A DNA stretch of 64,000 nt from assembly GCA_013416405.1 (NCBI GenBank), contig JACCET010000005.1, positions 1-64,000 on the forward strand, in the 5' to 3' direction. The notes beneath the pieces were generated by a model. The model was not told the DNA's origin, did not search any database, and was given only the letters and a program-made list of their open reading frames with translations. Origin of the DNA: Alcaligenaceae bacterium (GTDB taxonomy: Bacteria > Pseudomonadota > Gammaproteobacteria > Burkholderiales > Burkholderiaceae_B). Within the stretch, counting starts at the first letter, position 1, and each line of letters begins with the position of its first letter. Below, one piece after another: positions 45,767-54,813 of this stretch. The position numbers were made by a program, and so were the translations under genes.

Positions 45767-46756
45767 ATGAACGCTTGCACAAGCCTGCCCATAGGTTTCA
45801 CGATGGGCGATGCGGCCGGCATCGGCCCGGAAATCATCGTCAAGCTCTTTGCCCAGGGCTTACCCAAGGCCGCCCTGGTCTATGGCGATGCCGGCATCCT
45901 GGACGACACCATAAGGCAGTTGGGCCTGACCAATGCTTTGCGAGTCGAACTCATCAGCGAACCAGAACTGGCACTGGGCCAGGCAGGCCTTATACCGGTG
46001 CTTAATCGCTGGCGCGAACTGCCTGCCGACCTGCCTGCGGGCCAGCTCAGCGCGCTGGCGGGGCGGGGCGCGTACGAATACCTGTGTCACGCCATCGACG
46101 ATGCCATGGCAGGAAAATTGCGGGCCATCGTCACGGCGCCACTGAACAAAAAAGCCATGCAAGCAGGCGGCGCCGACTATCCCGGCCATACCGAGATCCT
46201 GGCTGAACGCAGTGCAACCCAGCACTACGCAATGATGCTGGCCAATCAGGAATTGCGTGTCATTCTGGCCACTATACATGTGCCTATCAGCCAGGTCAGC
46301 ACCCTGCTTACTCAGGAGCTTGAACTCAACACCATACAGCTTGCGCATCGTGCCTGTCTTCAGGCCGGCATAGCAAAGCCGCGTGTGGCCGTGGCGGGCC
46401 TTAATCCGCATGCCGGAGAAGACGGGCGGTTCGGCCAGGAAGAAATTCTGCTGATAGAACCGGCCATACGCCAGGCTCAAGCACTGGGCATAGAGGCCAG
46501 CGGCCCCTGGCCTGGCGACACGGTCTTTATGCGCGCGCGCCAGGGCGAGTTCGATATCGTGGTGGCCCAATATCACGACCAGGGCTTGATCCCGGTGAAA
46601 TATCTGGGTATAGACCAAGGCGTGAATGTCACCGTCGGTTTACCCTTTATACGCACCAGTGTCGATCACGGCACGGCATTCGATATTGCCGGACAAGGCG
46701 TTGCCGACCCGGCCTCTTTGCGCGCCGCCTACGACTTGGCGCTGACCATGAGCTGA
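45767..46756 (+). CDS. pdxA: 4-hydroxythreonine-4-phosphate dehydrogenase
   Basis: PdxA oxidises 4-phosphohydroxy-L-threonine in pyridoxal phosphate synthesis. The 329 residues have GDAAGIGPEI (about 15-24) and the metal-binding segments AGLNPHAGEDG (about 208-218) and AQYHDQGLIPVKY. The ATG at 45767, 20 bp after the phoH stop, gives the normal N-terminus; an open frame reaching back into phoH is not used. It converges on dnaB across a 506-bp gap that holds repeats. Confidence 0.95.
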   Translation: MNACTSLPIGFTMGDAAGIGPEIIVKLFAQGLPKAALVYGDAGILDDTIRQLGLTNALRVELISEPELALGQAGLIPVLNRWRELPADLPAGQLSALAGRGAYEYLCHAIDDAMAGKLRAIVTAPLNKKAMQAGGADYPGHTEILAERSATQHYAMMLANQELRVILATIHVPISQVSTLLTQELELNTIQLAHRACLQAGIAKPRVAVAGLNPHAGEDGRFGQEEILLIEPAIRQAQALGIEASGPWPGDTVFMRARQGEFDIVVAQYHDQGLIPVKYLGIDQGVNVTVGLPFIRTSVDHGTAFDIAGQGVADPASLRAAYDLALTMS

Positions 46757-46922
46757 ATGACGTCACGCTTTTCCATAGACCCGTTTCTGCTCAAGCTGCT
46801 TGCCGGCCCAATGTAGGTGTGCCCTCGTGAAAGTGGAGCACTGAAGTTTCGATGCCAGCACCAATACCGCCTGCATGCACGTGGCAGGTATGCCCCCAGC
46901 CTCCCAATATGTCGGTACATGA

Positions 46923-47154
46923 CAAGCCGTGCGTATCAGGGGCTGTGCAGGCGCCTTGCGCACGCCGGTTAATTCGGGTCGACCGGAGAGGCAAGGCCAC
47001 AGTTGTTTGACCGCGACGGTTGTGGACAATCCGGGGGATTGTCCACCGCGGGAGTTCTGTGGCCTCTCCGGGCGGCACGAATTAACCGGGAAGCCTTGAC
47101 GCAGCCAAGGCCGTAGCGCGTGAAGCCGGAACAGCACCTGATACACACGGCTTG
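46923..47154. repeat. 232-bp imperfect palindromic element between pdxA and dnaB
   Basis: The outermost arms CAAGCCGTGCGTATCAGG (46923-46940) and CCTGATACACACGGCTTG (47137-47154) match at 17 of 18 bases. Further arms nest inside: CCGGTTAATTCG (46965-46976) with its complement at 47078-47089; CCGGAGAGG plus CCACAG (46983-47002, with a 5-base insert) with 47057-47071; and GTGGACAATCC (47022-47032) with 47036-47046 around a 3-base loop. No target-site duplication or T-run is visible. It fills much of the gap and has no convincing gene. A non-autonomous mobile element or large extragenic palindrome is likeliest. Confidence 0.7.
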
Positions 47155-47157
47155 CTT

Positions 47158-47217
47158 AAGCACTGATTCCAGGGAGGCCGAGCACTGAATAGGCCAAGCA
47201 CTGATTCCAGGGAGGCC
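47158..47217. repeat. 22-bp direct repeat, 38-bp period, beside the palindrome
   Basis: A 22-base word beginning AAGCACTGATTCC and ending AGGGAGGCC occurs at 47158-47179 and identically at 47196-47217. A shorter echo, GCACTGAATAGGCC, lies between (47182-47195). The pair starts 4 bp right of the palindromic element and about 45 bp beyond the dnaB stop, so it may be part of the same element. Confidence 0.7.
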
Positions 47218-47262
47218 TACAACTAAAGGCTCAGCACTAAATATCGGAAAACCGCCGATACC

Positions 47263-48651
47263 CTAATGCCCCAAGCCGCCCGTATAGTTCAGAAACCGCG
47301 TGCTGGATCCCTGGAACGTCAGGCGCACACTACCTATCGGCCCGTTACGCTGCTTACCGACGATAATTTCCGCCGTCCCCTTATCGGGCGAATCCGGGTT
47401 GTAAACCTCATCCCGATAAATGAACAAAATCAAGTCAGCATCTTGCTCGATAGCACCCGACTCGCGCAGGTCACTCATGACGGGCCGCTTGTTCGGACGC
47501 TGTTCCAGGCTTCGATTCAGCTGCGACAAGGCAATCAAGGGGCAATTCAGTTCTTTGGCCAGCCCTTTGAGTGAGCGGCTGATTTCAGAAATTTCAGTCG
47601 CACGGTTCTCGCCCGAAGAATTGGCGGACATCAACTGCATATAGTCTATGATGATCAGGCCCAGTTGGCCGCATTGACGCGCCAACCGACGCGAACGCGC
47701 CCGTACTTCCATCGACGACAGAGCCGGAGTTTCATCGATATAGATCTGAGCCTCTTGTACCTGCTGCACTGCATGGGTCAGCCGTGGCCAGTCGTCGGTT
47801 GTGAGCTTGCCCGTGCGCATACGATGCTGGTCCAGCATGCCCACGGAACCCACCATGCGCATGGCCAACTGCACGGCACCCATTTCCATGGAAAATACAG
47901 CTACAGGCAAACCCTGCTCGATGGCAACGTGCTCACCTATATTCATGGAGAATGACGTCTTGCCCATGGACGGGCGGCCGGCAACAATGACCAGGTCGCC
48001 GGCCTGCAAGCCCGAGGTCATGCGGTCCAGATCGGTAAAGCCGGTAGGCACGCCGGTAACATCGGAGTCGCCTTCGCGGTGATACAGCTCATCAATACGC
48101 TCAACGACTTGCGTCAGCAAGGGTTGGATGTCTTGAAAGCCTGTGGCCCCGCGCGCACCTTCCTGGGAAATCTGGAATACGCGGGACTCGGCCTCGTCCA
48201 GCAGCTGACGTGCTTCTTTGCCCTGCGGATTGAAGGCGGCAGCGGCGATTTCGTCGGCAACCGACACCAGCTTACGCAGCATGGAACGCTCGCGCACGAT
48301 TTCGGCATACCGACGAATGTTGGCGGCCGACGGCGTATTATGAGCTAGCGCATTCAGGTAGGCTAGGCCACCCACGTCGTCAGATTTACCGGCGCTGGCC
48401 AAAGACTCGTGCACCGTAACCACGTCAGCAGGTCGGGCCAGGCTTATCAGCCGGGTAATGTGCTGCCAGATGATCTTATGATCAAAGCGATAAAAATCGT
48501 CTTCATTCAATACGTCGGTAACCCGATCAAATGCCGCGTTGTCCAGCAGCAAGCCACCCAGCACCGACTGCTCGGCTTCGACCGAGTGCGGTGGCACGCG
48601 CAGATAATCCAGTTGCGGGTCGCTTTGTGTCTTCTTGCTGCTCAAATCCAT
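47263..48651 (-). CDS. dnaB: replicative DNA helicase DnaB
   Basis: DnaB is the hexameric 5'-3' helicase at the replication fork. The 462 residues have an N-terminal DnaB domain (about 18-120) and a RecA-like domain with the Walker A GRPSMGKTS (about 225-233) and Walker B LIIIDYMQLM. I chose the ATG at 48651, preceded by CCGGAG; the open frame 30 codons longer runs across the terminator hairpin and is not used. It lies after the rplI terminator on the same strand, so it likely has its own promoter there. No intein is seen. Confidence 0.96.
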   Translation of the reverse strand: MDLSSKKTQSDPQLDYLRVPPHSVEAEQSVLGGLLLDNAAFDRVTDVLNEDDFYRFDHKIIWQHITRLISLARPADVVTVHESLASAGKSDDVGGLAYLNALAHNTPSAANIRRYAEIVRERSMLRKLVSVADEIAAAAFNPQGKEARQLLDEAESRVFQISQEGARGATGFQDIQPLLTQVVERIDELYHREGDSDVTGVPTGFTDLDRMTSGLQAGDLVIVAGRPSMGKTSFSMNIGEHVAIEQGLPVAVFSMEMGAVQLAMRMVGSVGMLDQHRMRTGKLTTDDWPRLTHAVQQVQEAQIYIDETPALSSMEVRARSRRLARQCGQLGLIIIDYMQLMSANSSGENRATEISEISRSLKGLAKELNCPLIALSQLNRSLEQRPNKRPVMSDLRESGAIEQDADLILFIYRDEVYNPDSPDKGTAEIIVGKQRNGPIGSVRLTFQGSSTRFLNYTGGLGH

Positions 48652-48669
48652 GCTCCGGACAAGATGGGT

Positions 48670-48700
48670 AAAAAAAAAGCCGGCATACACCGGCTTTTTT
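48670..48700 (-). terminator. rho-independent terminator after rplI
   Basis: GCCGG (48679-48683) pairs with CCGGC (48690-48694) around a 6-base loop, flanked by A and T runs that extend the stem. On the minus strand the stem is followed by nine T residues. It ends the rpsF-priB-rpsR-rplI transcript just before dnaB. Confidence 0.85.
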
Positions 48701-48752
48701 GCTGTGCGATGTACTTTCCCGCTAAGGAATGTACCACGCAAGGCAGGCGGTA

Positions 48753-49208
48753 TCAGGCCATTTCGCCCTGAACCACGAGATTGATTTCGGTAACCACGTC
48801 GGCGTGCAGCACAACCTGAACGGGAAACTCACCGACGGCCTTGATAGCACCTTCGGGCAGGCGAACCTGCGATTTCTCAACAGTTTCGAAGCCTGCCTTG
48901 ACCAGGGCAGCAGCAATATCCATGCTGGTGACCGAACCAAACAGACGGCCGTCCACACCTGCTTTTTGAGCGATGGTGACGGTCGAACCCGACAGCTTCT
49001 CGCCGACAGCCTGTGCGGCAGCCAGTTTCTCAGCCTGAATCTTTTCGAGCTCGGCGCGGCGCGCTTCGAATTCTTGCAGTGCTGCGGTCGTTGCACGACG
49101 CGCAATCTTTTTCGGGATCAGGTAGTTGCGGGCATAGCCGTTGCGCACGCGGACGACTTCGCCAAGATTACCCAAATTGACAACTTTTTCGAGCAGAATA
49201 ATTTGCAT
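48753..49208 (-). CDS. rplI: 50S ribosomal protein L9
   Basis: L9 is a primary 23S rRNA binding protein of the large subunit. The 151 residues show the N-terminal domain [19 protein letters not shown], a long connecting helix (about 40-75) and the C-terminal RNA-binding domain. It follows rpsR by 16 bp and is last before the terminator. Confidence 0.98.
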   Translation of the reverse strand: MQIILLEKVVNLGNLGEVVRVRNGYARNYLIPKKIARRATTAALQEFEARRAELEKIQAEKLAAAQAVGEKLSGSTVTIAQKAGVDGRLFGSVTSMDIAAALVKAGFETVEKSQVRLPEGAIKAVGEFPVQVVLHADVVTEINLVVQGEMA

Positions 49209-49224
49209 GACTATAGGCCCCGGA

Positions 49225-49497
49225 TTAGTTGTGGTTATCGGTGTAAGGCAGCAAAGCCAGGAAGCGGGAGCGCTTGATGGCGCTGTCCAGCTGGCGTTGG
49301 TAGATTGCCTTGGTACCTGTCAGGCGGGCAGGAATGATCTTGCCGTTTTCCTGAATGAAATCACGCAGCGTGTCGAGATCTTTGTAATCGATCTCTTCAA
49401 CATTGGCGGCTGTGAAACGGCAGAATTTGCGACGTTTGAACAGCGGGTTTTGCTGCGTGAATTTGCGTTTTTCTTTGCTTTTTTTGAAGTAAGCCAT
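49225..49497 (-). CDS. rpsR: 30S ribosomal protein S18
   Basis: S18 pairs with S6 on the platform of the small subunit. The 90 residues contain the conserved core [17 protein letters not shown] and the basic [20 protein letters not shown] helix. It lies 91 bp after priB and 16 bp before rplI in the conserved ribosomal operon. Confidence 0.98.
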   Translation of the reverse strand: MAYFKKSKEKRKFTQQNPLFKRRKFCRFTAANVEEIDYKDLDTLRDFIQENGKIIPARLTGTKAIYQRQLDSAIKRSRFLALLPYTDNHN

Positions 49498-49588
49498 AAT
49501 GTGCCTCTTGTGTGTCCGGAGTGCTTCCGGACGGTAAATTCGATGCGCCTGACAGTCAGAACGCTCAAGCTTTTGCTATGAATTCCTG

Positions 49589-49906
49589 CTAAACAACGGC
49601 GCTTGCGCCCCCGGCATATATCCGGTCAGCCTGCTGTATGTGCAGCACTATTTTGTTCGAACCCTTGCGTGCCGGAGCAATAAACCCCTGTATCGACAAG
49701 AACGCGCCCAATGGTGTGTCGGCCAACAGCAAAGCGATGTCTCCGAGAGCAACTGCGGAAAGAACCAGTTCGATCCGGCGCATGTGGCCAGCCTCTTGGA
49801 CTTCCGACTCGTGACTCAGCGTGATCTCGACTGCCGGTAAGCCTGCCGGGGTATACCTTAACGGTTGCACCTCGGTGGCAATGGCGGTCAGGGCAAGCTG
49901 GTTCAC
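49589..49906 (-). CDS. priB: primosomal replication protein N (PriB)
   Basis: PriB is an OB-fold single-strand DNA binding protein that stabilises PriA at stalled forks and so works in replication restart. The 105 residues have the expected opening [21 protein letters not shown]. The start is GTG at 49906, 25 bp after the rpsF stop; no ATG is available at the right place. It lies between rpsF and rpsR, as is usual for the family. Confidence 0.92.
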   Translation of the reverse strand: MNQLALTAIATEVQPLRYTPAGLPAVEITLSHESEVQEAGHMRRIELVLSAVALGDIALLLADTPLGAFLSIQGFIAPARKGSNKIVLHIQQADRIYAGGASAVV

Positions 49907-49931
49907 TTAGTAACCCGGAACGACATGCGCC

Positions 49932-50312
49932 TTATTCTTCCGACTGAGCCGTTGCAGGGGTTTCAACGCTGGCCTTGCGGGCCTCTTCGCGTTCAACCGA
50001 TTTCATCATCAGCGACGGTGCAGTAACAGCCTTCTTGGTCTTGATAACCAGGTGTCGCAAAATGGCGTCGTTGTAGCGGAACGAATGCTCGAGCTCGTCA
50101 AGTACAGTCTGGCCACACTCGATGTTAAGGCAAACGTAATGGGCTTTGACCAGCTTTTGAATGGGGTATGCTAATTGGCGACGTCCCCAGTCTTCCAGAC
50201 GGTGCACTGTGCCAGCATTGCTGGTGACAACAGCTTGATAGCGCTCGATCATGGCGGGCACTTGCTCGCTTTGATCGGGATGCACAATAAACACTACTTC
50301 GTAGTGACGCAT
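49932..50312 (-). CDS. rpsF: 30S ribosomal protein S6
   Basis: S6 binds S18 and 16S rRNA in the central domain. The 126 residues start [19 protein letters not shown], and a Glu/Ala-rich tail follows the folded domain. AAGGAG lies upstream of the ATG. It leads the operon and is preceded by a structured leader that may carry autoregulation. Confidence 0.98.
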   Translation of the reverse strand: MRHYEVVFIVHPDQSEQVPAMIERYQAVVTSNAGTVHRLEDWGRRQLAYPIQKLVKAHYVCLNIECGQTVLDELEHSFRYNDAILRHLVIKTKKAVTAPSLMMKSVEREEARKASVETPATAQSEE

Positions 50313-50341
50313 AAACTACACTCCTTGAGGATATCTTTTGC

Positions 50342-50408
50342 AAAAAAACCCATTAAAACAATGGGATAAATTTAGGCAAAAGGGACAGCCCGCCTATAGA
50401 TTGCCTAA
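50342..50408 (-). promoter_or_regulatory. structured rpsF leader with attenuator-like hairpin
   Basis: On the minus strand an outer stem TTAGGCAA/TTGCCTAA (arms 50401-50408 and 50372-50379) encloses a small GGG-CTGT-CCC hairpin. A second hairpin, CCCATT/AATGGG (50349-50365), is followed by seven T residues (50348-50342), 30 bp before the rpsF ATG. The second looks like a rho-independent terminator inside the leader. S6-S18 binding to an rpsF leader is known in other bacteria; whether this is that motif is not shown. Confidence 0.5.
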
Positions 50409-50532
50409 TAAAAGCGCAGCTATAAATCGAGCAAGAAACCAGTTATGTTAACAGTTTTTTGACTGTCATGGCAAAGGCCCTGCCGCGCCAGGCGTCGGGC
50501 AAGACGCACCCAGACCTTTCTTAGGCAGTAGA

Positions 50533-51339
50533 TCAGCCTTCGACCACGGCGTAGGCGGAGTGATTGTGTATGGATTCAAAGTTTTCGGCAACGACGCGAA
50601 AGCGTTGTATGCCAGCGACAGCTTGCAATTGAACCGCAACATCGCGTACCAGGTCTTCAACAAACTTGGGGTTTTCGTAGGCGCGCTCGGTAACGTATTT
50701 TTCATCGGTACGCTTGAGCAGACCCCACAGTTCGCATGACGCCTGCTGTTCGGTCAAACGGATCAGGGCATCGAGTTGGGCCAGATCAGGCTGGGCGAAC
50801 ACCGCCGTGACGGTGACATGCGAGCGCTGGTTATGCGCGCCATACTCGGAAATGGCCTTGGAGCACGGGCACAGGCTGGTCACGGGAACCTGAACGGAAA
50901 GCTCAAACTCGGCCTGGCCTTCGGTTTGCGCCCGCGCCGTCCAGGTGACCTGGTAGTCCATAAGGCTGACCACGCCAGACACAGGGGCCCGCTTGCTCAT
51001 GAAGTAGGGAAACGATGCGCTGATGTCACCCTTTTCGGCATTGAGCAGAGGCAACATGGCCTGGGCCATGGTGCAGAATAAAACCGGCGTCATGGGGGTT
51101 GCGCGATATTGCTCAAGCAAGGCCACAAACCGTGACATATGCGTGCCCTTTTCTTCGGCAGGCAAAGCTACTGTGAGTTCCCAGCTACCCACGGTCGGCA
51201 TAGACGTACCGTCTGCGACGGCCAGCAGCATGGGATGACGAACTCCGCGAACGCCTACGCGCTCTATGGCCAGGTGGCGTGTATCGACGCTGCTCTGCAC
51301 ATCAGGCATGGCAACAGCGGAATCAATCAGAATATTCAT
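50533..51339 (-). CDS. folE2: GTP cyclohydrolase FolE2
   Basis: FolE2 (type IB) makes 7,8-dihydroneopterin triphosphate from GTP at the start of folate synthesis, and does not need zinc as FolE1 does. The 268 residues contain the conserved Cys-rich [24 protein letters not shown] (given here by its ends, about 150-173) with the catalytic Cys and a metal-binding Glu/His set. Zur often controls folE2 in other bacteria. A small palindrome lies 46-59 bp upstream. dxs is 122 bp before it on the same strand. Confidence 0.94.
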   Translation of the reverse strand: MNILIDSAVAMPDVQSSVDTRHLAIERVGVRGVRHPMLLAVADGTSMPTVGSWELTVALPAEEKGTHMSRFVALLEQYRATPMTPVLFCTMAQAMLPLLNAEKGDISASFPYFMSKRAPVSGVVSLMDYQVTWTARAQTEGQAEFELSVQVPVTSLCPCSKAISEYGAHNQRSHVTVTAVFAQPDLAQLDALIRLTEQQASCELWGLLKRTDEKYVTERAYENPKFVEDLVRDVAVQLQAVAGIQRFRVVAENFESIHNHSAYAVVEG

Positions 51340-51384
51340 GAACTTAAAACCTTATGCGCGCCCGCACGAAAATGGACGACAATT

Positions 51385-51398
51385 TACTGATAACAGTA
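51385..51398. promoter_or_regulatory. small palindrome upstream of folE2
   Basis: TACTGATAACAGTA has matching 5-base arms TACTG and CAGTA. Its TGTTAT half (other strand) recalls part of a Zur site, but the second half does not fit well. The position, 46-59 bp before the folE2 ATG, is suitable for an operator. Confidence 0.25.
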
Positions 51399-51461
51399 CA
51401 TGGCGGCACCGCCACATTGCTAGAAAACGACCCCGGTTACTTTACCGCAAAATACATGCCC

Positions 51462-53333
51462 TTACGCAACCTGGGACAACAAGATGCCAAACCGTGCACG
51501 CACCGAGCGCTCTATGCCGGCCGCATTCAAGCCCAATTCGCCCAATATGGCAGTCTGTTCGCCATGATCGATAAAGGCATCAGGCAAACCCAACTGTAGT
51601 ACCGGACAGCATATGCCCTGCTGACTGAAATACTCAAGCACGGCACTACCTGCGCCCCCCATGATGGCGGCCTCTTCGATAGTAACGAAGGCCTGATGCG
51701 TGTCGGCCAGTTGCTGGAGCAAGGCTGTATCAAGCGGTTTGACGAAGCGCATGTCCACCACCGTGGCGTCTAGTGCCTGGGCAGCCTGCAGGGCGGCCCC
51801 GACCAACGTACCAAACACCAGCATGGCAATCTGCTGACCCTGACGCCTGATCACGCCCTTGCCTATGGCTACTACATCGAGCCCTTGCTCGACCGTGGCG
51901 CCGCAACCTGCGCCGCGCGGATAGCGTATCGAGGCCGGGCCTGGATGCTGATAACAAGTACTGAGCAGCAAACGGGTTTCGTTTTCGTCGGACGGCGTTG
52001 CCACCACCATATTGGGCACGCAGCGCAAATAGGCAATATCGTAATTGCCGGCGTGAGTTGCGCCATCGGCGCCCACTATGCCGGCCCGGTCAAGTGCGAA
52101 CGTGACATCAAGGTTTTGCAGCGCAACATCATGTATAAGCTGATCGTAGCCACGCTGCAGAAATGTAGAGTAAATAGCCACGACTGGTTTCTGGCCTTCG
52201 CATGCCAGTCCGGCCGCAAAGGTCACGGCATGCTGCTCTGCGATACCCACATCGAAATAACGGTCAGGAAAACGCTGTTCGAACTCGACCATGCCGCTGC
52301 CTTCGCGCATGGCCGGCGTAATACCCACCAGACGCTGGTCAGCCTTGCCCATGTCGCACAACCAGCGCCCAAATACCTGCGTAAAGGTTTGCTTGGGCGG
52401 CTCTTTGGGCTTCTGTATGCCTATATTGGGATCAAACTTGCCCGGTCCGTGATAAAGCACAGGATCAGCCTCGGCCAGCTTGTAGCCCTGCCCTTTTTTG
52501 GTGACCACATGCAGAAACTGCAGGCCGCCCAATACTTTCAGGTTTTCCAGCGTGGGCACCAGGGCATCAAGGTCATGGCCATCGATAGGCCCCACATAGT
52601 TAAAGCCCAGCTCTTCGAAAAGCGTGGCGGGCGATACGATGCCCTTGGCATGGCCTTCTATGCGTCGGGCGAATTCCAGCATGGGTGGCATGTGCTGCAG
52701 CACGGCGCGCCCAACGTTCTTGGCGGTGGCATAAAACCTGCCGGACAGCAGTCGGGCGAAATAGCGGTTAAGCGCCCCCACCGGCGGCGAAATCGACATA
52801 TCGTTGTCGTTCAGGATCACCAGTACATTGACATCGCGCGTGACCCCTGCATTGTTCAGGGCTTCAAATGCCATACCCGCCGTCATGGCGCCATCGCCGA
52901 TCACCGCGATGTGCTTGCGATCGAGTCCCGCGTTACGGGAAGCGACGGCCATGCCCAACACAGCGGAAATCGAAGTGGACGAATGCGCCGTGCCAAACGC
53001 GTCGTACTCAGACTCGCTACGTTTGGGAAAACCCGAGATTCCGTCTTTTTGGCGCAATGCAGCCATTTGCTCACGCCGACCGGTCAGGATTTTGTGCGGA
53101 TAAGACTGGTGCCCGACATCCCAGACTATGCGGTCATGCGGGGTATTGAACACGTGATGCAGCGCAATGGTGAGTTCAACAGTACCCAGATTGGACGACA
53201 GATGGCCACCGGTTTTTGAAACCGACTGCAGCACAAACTCTCGCAACTGAACGGCGATCTCGTTAAGACCGGGTCTATCCAGCGATCGAAGATCGGCCGG
53301 CGAGTGAATGTTTTCTAAAGAGACAATAGCCAT
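51462..53333 (-). CDS. dxs: 1-deoxy-D-xylulose-5-phosphate synthase
   Basis: Dxs condenses pyruvate and glyceraldehyde 3-phosphate with thiamine diphosphate, the first step of the MEP isoprenoid path. The 623 residues have the TPP motif [18 protein letters not shown] (about 151-168), a central domain and the C-terminal transketolase domain. It lies 179 bp after ispA and 122 bp before folE2 and likely feeds ispA. Confidence 0.97.
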   Translation of the reverse strand: MAIVSLENIHSPADLRSLDRPGLNEIAVQLREFVLQSVSKTGGHLSSNLGTVELTIALHHVFNTPHDRIVWDVGHQSYPHKILTGRREQMAALRQKDGISGFPKRSESEYDAFGTAHSSTSISAVLGMAVASRNAGLDRKHIAVIGDGAMTAGMAFEALNNAGVTRDVNVLVILNDNDMSISPPVGALNRYFARLLSGRFYATAKNVGRAVLQHMPPMLEFARRIEGHAKGIVSPATLFEELGFNYVGPIDGHDLDALVPTLENLKVLGGLQFLHVVTKKGQGYKLAEADPVLYHGPGKFDPNIGIQKPKEPPKQTFTQVFGRWLCDMGKADQRLVGITPAMREGSGMVEFEQRFPDRYFDVGIAEQHAVTFAAGLACEGQKPVVAIYSTFLQRGYDQLIHDVALQNLDVTFALDRAGIVGADGATHAGNYDIAYLRCVPNMVVATPSDENETRLLLSTCYQHPGPASIRYPRGAGCGATVEQGLDVVAIGKGVIRRQGQQIAMLVFGTLVGAALQAAQALDATVVDMRFVKPLDTALLQQLADTHQAFVTIEEAAIMGGAGSAVLEYFSQQGICCPVLQLGLPDAFIDHGEQTAILGELGLNAAGIERSVRARFGILLSQVA

Positions 53334-53512
53334 ACAGATTAAAGAGTTCAGTCAAACCACATTGTAACCGCCCAGAATACCAGCAAGTGGACGTAAGGAA
53401 CATCGGCCTAACATCCTGTCTTATTCTTTGAACCGGACACAAGTGCCAGGAGAGCCTAGAACAAGCACGATGAAAAGCCGCTGCGGCAGAAGGTATGAGC
53501 CCAGAAGCGTGC

Positions 53513-54427
53513 CTAGCGGTCGCGTCCGACGACGTAGTCGGCGATACCAGCCAACTGGGCACCCGCAGGCCCCAGGGGCAACAGTGCCTCGTGGGCTTGC
53601 GCATGCAGCGAATGTAGCAGCTCACGCGAACTGTCCAGGCCCAAGATAGAGACATAGGTAGGCTTGTTGCCCGCCGCATCCTTGCCGGCGGTTTTGCCCA
53701 GCGTAACGGTATCGGCCGTGACATCAAGAATATCGTCGACAACCTGAAAGGCCAGGCCTATGGCAGAGGCATAGCGTTCTAGACACTGGCGCGCCGATGA
53801 TCCTGCCCCCGCGACTATACCGCCCAGAAGCACGCTGGCTTCAAGCATGGCACCCGTTTTCATGCTGTGCATTTGCTGCAACTGCTCGGCAGAAAGCTCC
53901 AGCCCCACGCTCTCGCAATCGATGGCCTGGCCGCCCACCATACCCATGCTGCCCGCCGAGCGAGCCAGCAATTGGGTAGCCTGCACTGTCAGTGCGGGAG
54001 CAATCGGCATCAAGCCCAGCAGTTCAAAGGCCAGCGGCTGCAGGGCATCACCAGCCAGCATCGCAGTCGCCTCGTTAAAGCGGACATGCACGGTAGGACG
54101 ACCCCGCCGCAGGGTATCGTCATCCATACAGGGAAGGTCATCGTGGATCAGCGAATAAGCATGGATGAGCTCGACTGCCGCTGCCGCGTGATCCAGGCCA
54201 ATTTCCTGGGCCGAAGCGGGAGCGCTGGTTTGCAGGGTGGCCTCGCCCGCGGCATAGACCAACGCTGCCCGCACCCGCTTCCCCCCACCAAGAACCGCAT
54301 AGCGCATGGCCTCGTGCAGACTTGCAGGCGCTTCGGTAACGGGGGGCAAGAGCTGATCAAGCACACTTTCTATATGCTGCACCCGGTCGTCCAGCCACGC
54401 TGGGAAATCTATGGAGTTATGCCCCAT
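53513..54427 (-). CDS. ispA: farnesyl diphosphate synthase (polyprenyl synthetase)
   Basis: IspA joins isopentenyl diphosphate units to make farnesyl diphosphate in the cytosol. The 304 residues have the first aspartate-rich motif DDLPCMDDD (about 96-104) and the second in QVVDDILD (about 236-243). It starts 2 bp after the xseB stop. Its product is the substrate of HpnD, encoded about 16 kb away. Confidence 0.96.
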   Translation of the reverse strand: MGHNSIDFPAWLDDRVQHIESVLDQLLPPVTEAPASLHEAMRYAVLGGGKRVRAALVYAAGEATLQTSAPASAQEIGLDHAAAAVELIHAYSLIHDDLPCMDDDTLRRGRPTVHVRFNEATAMLAGDALQPLAFELLGLMPIAPALTVQATQLLARSAGSMGMVGGQAIDCESVGLELSAEQLQQMHSMKTGAMLEASVLLGGIVAGAGSSARQCLERYASAIGLAFQVVDDILDVTADTVTLGKTAGKDAAGNKPTYVSILGLDSSRELLHSLHAQAHEALLPLGPAGAQLAGIADYVVGRDR

Positions 54428-54429
54428 AC

Positions 54430-54717
54430 CTAGTCCTCTTGCGTATCAGAGGTGTCAGTCAGCGGCTTCAGGAGATTGTCTTGCAAGACTTTTACCTGCT
54501 GCTCGGCCTGATCAAGGCGGCGCTGGCATATCTTGGCCAGCTCGACACCCTGCTCGTAGGCCGCCAGTGACTGATCAAGGGCCAGTGCACCAGTTTCCAT
54601 TTGCGCCACCAGGGACTCCAACTGCGCCAACGCCGTTTCAAAATCCTGAGGCAGACTTGCCTTATTCAGTTCATTATCGCCAACTGCAGGCTGCGCGCCC
54701 GCCTTTACTTCGTTCAT
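54430..54717 (-). CDS. xseB: exodeoxyribonuclease VII small subunit
   Basis: XseB is the small helical subunit of exonuclease VII, which degrades single-stranded DNA. The 95 residues carry the family core FETALAQLESLVAQMETG and LAAYEQGVELAKICQRRL. The large subunit xseA is not in the window. xseB-ispA-dxs is a common order in proteobacteria. Confidence 0.95.
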   Translation of the reverse strand: MNEVKAGAQPAVGDNELNKASLPQDFETALAQLESLVAQMETGALALDQSLAAYEQGVELAKICQRRLDQAEQQVKVLQDNLLKPLTDTSDTQED

Positions 54718-54813
54718 GAGCTATTCCAGTAAACAGGCGCGCCATCATGTCGCGCTCTTTTGAAATTGCCTAAATTGTACGAGAAGCTGGCCATACCCGC
54801 CCGGCCACAATGA

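Noticed and set aside
46763-47146. Open frame of 127 codons on the minus strand in the pdxA-dnaB gap
   Set aside because: It runs through the nested palindrome, and its protein has no recognisable fold or ribosome site, so repeat structure explains it better. A genome-wide search for similar products could reopen it.
47242-47260. TATCGG/CCGATA stem just after dnaB as a terminator
   Set aside because: It is a 6-bp stem with no T-run on the dnaB strand, too weak to call.
50492-50507. GCGTC/GACGC hairpin after folE2 as a terminator
   Set aside because: The stem is only 5 bp and no T-run follows on the minus strand.
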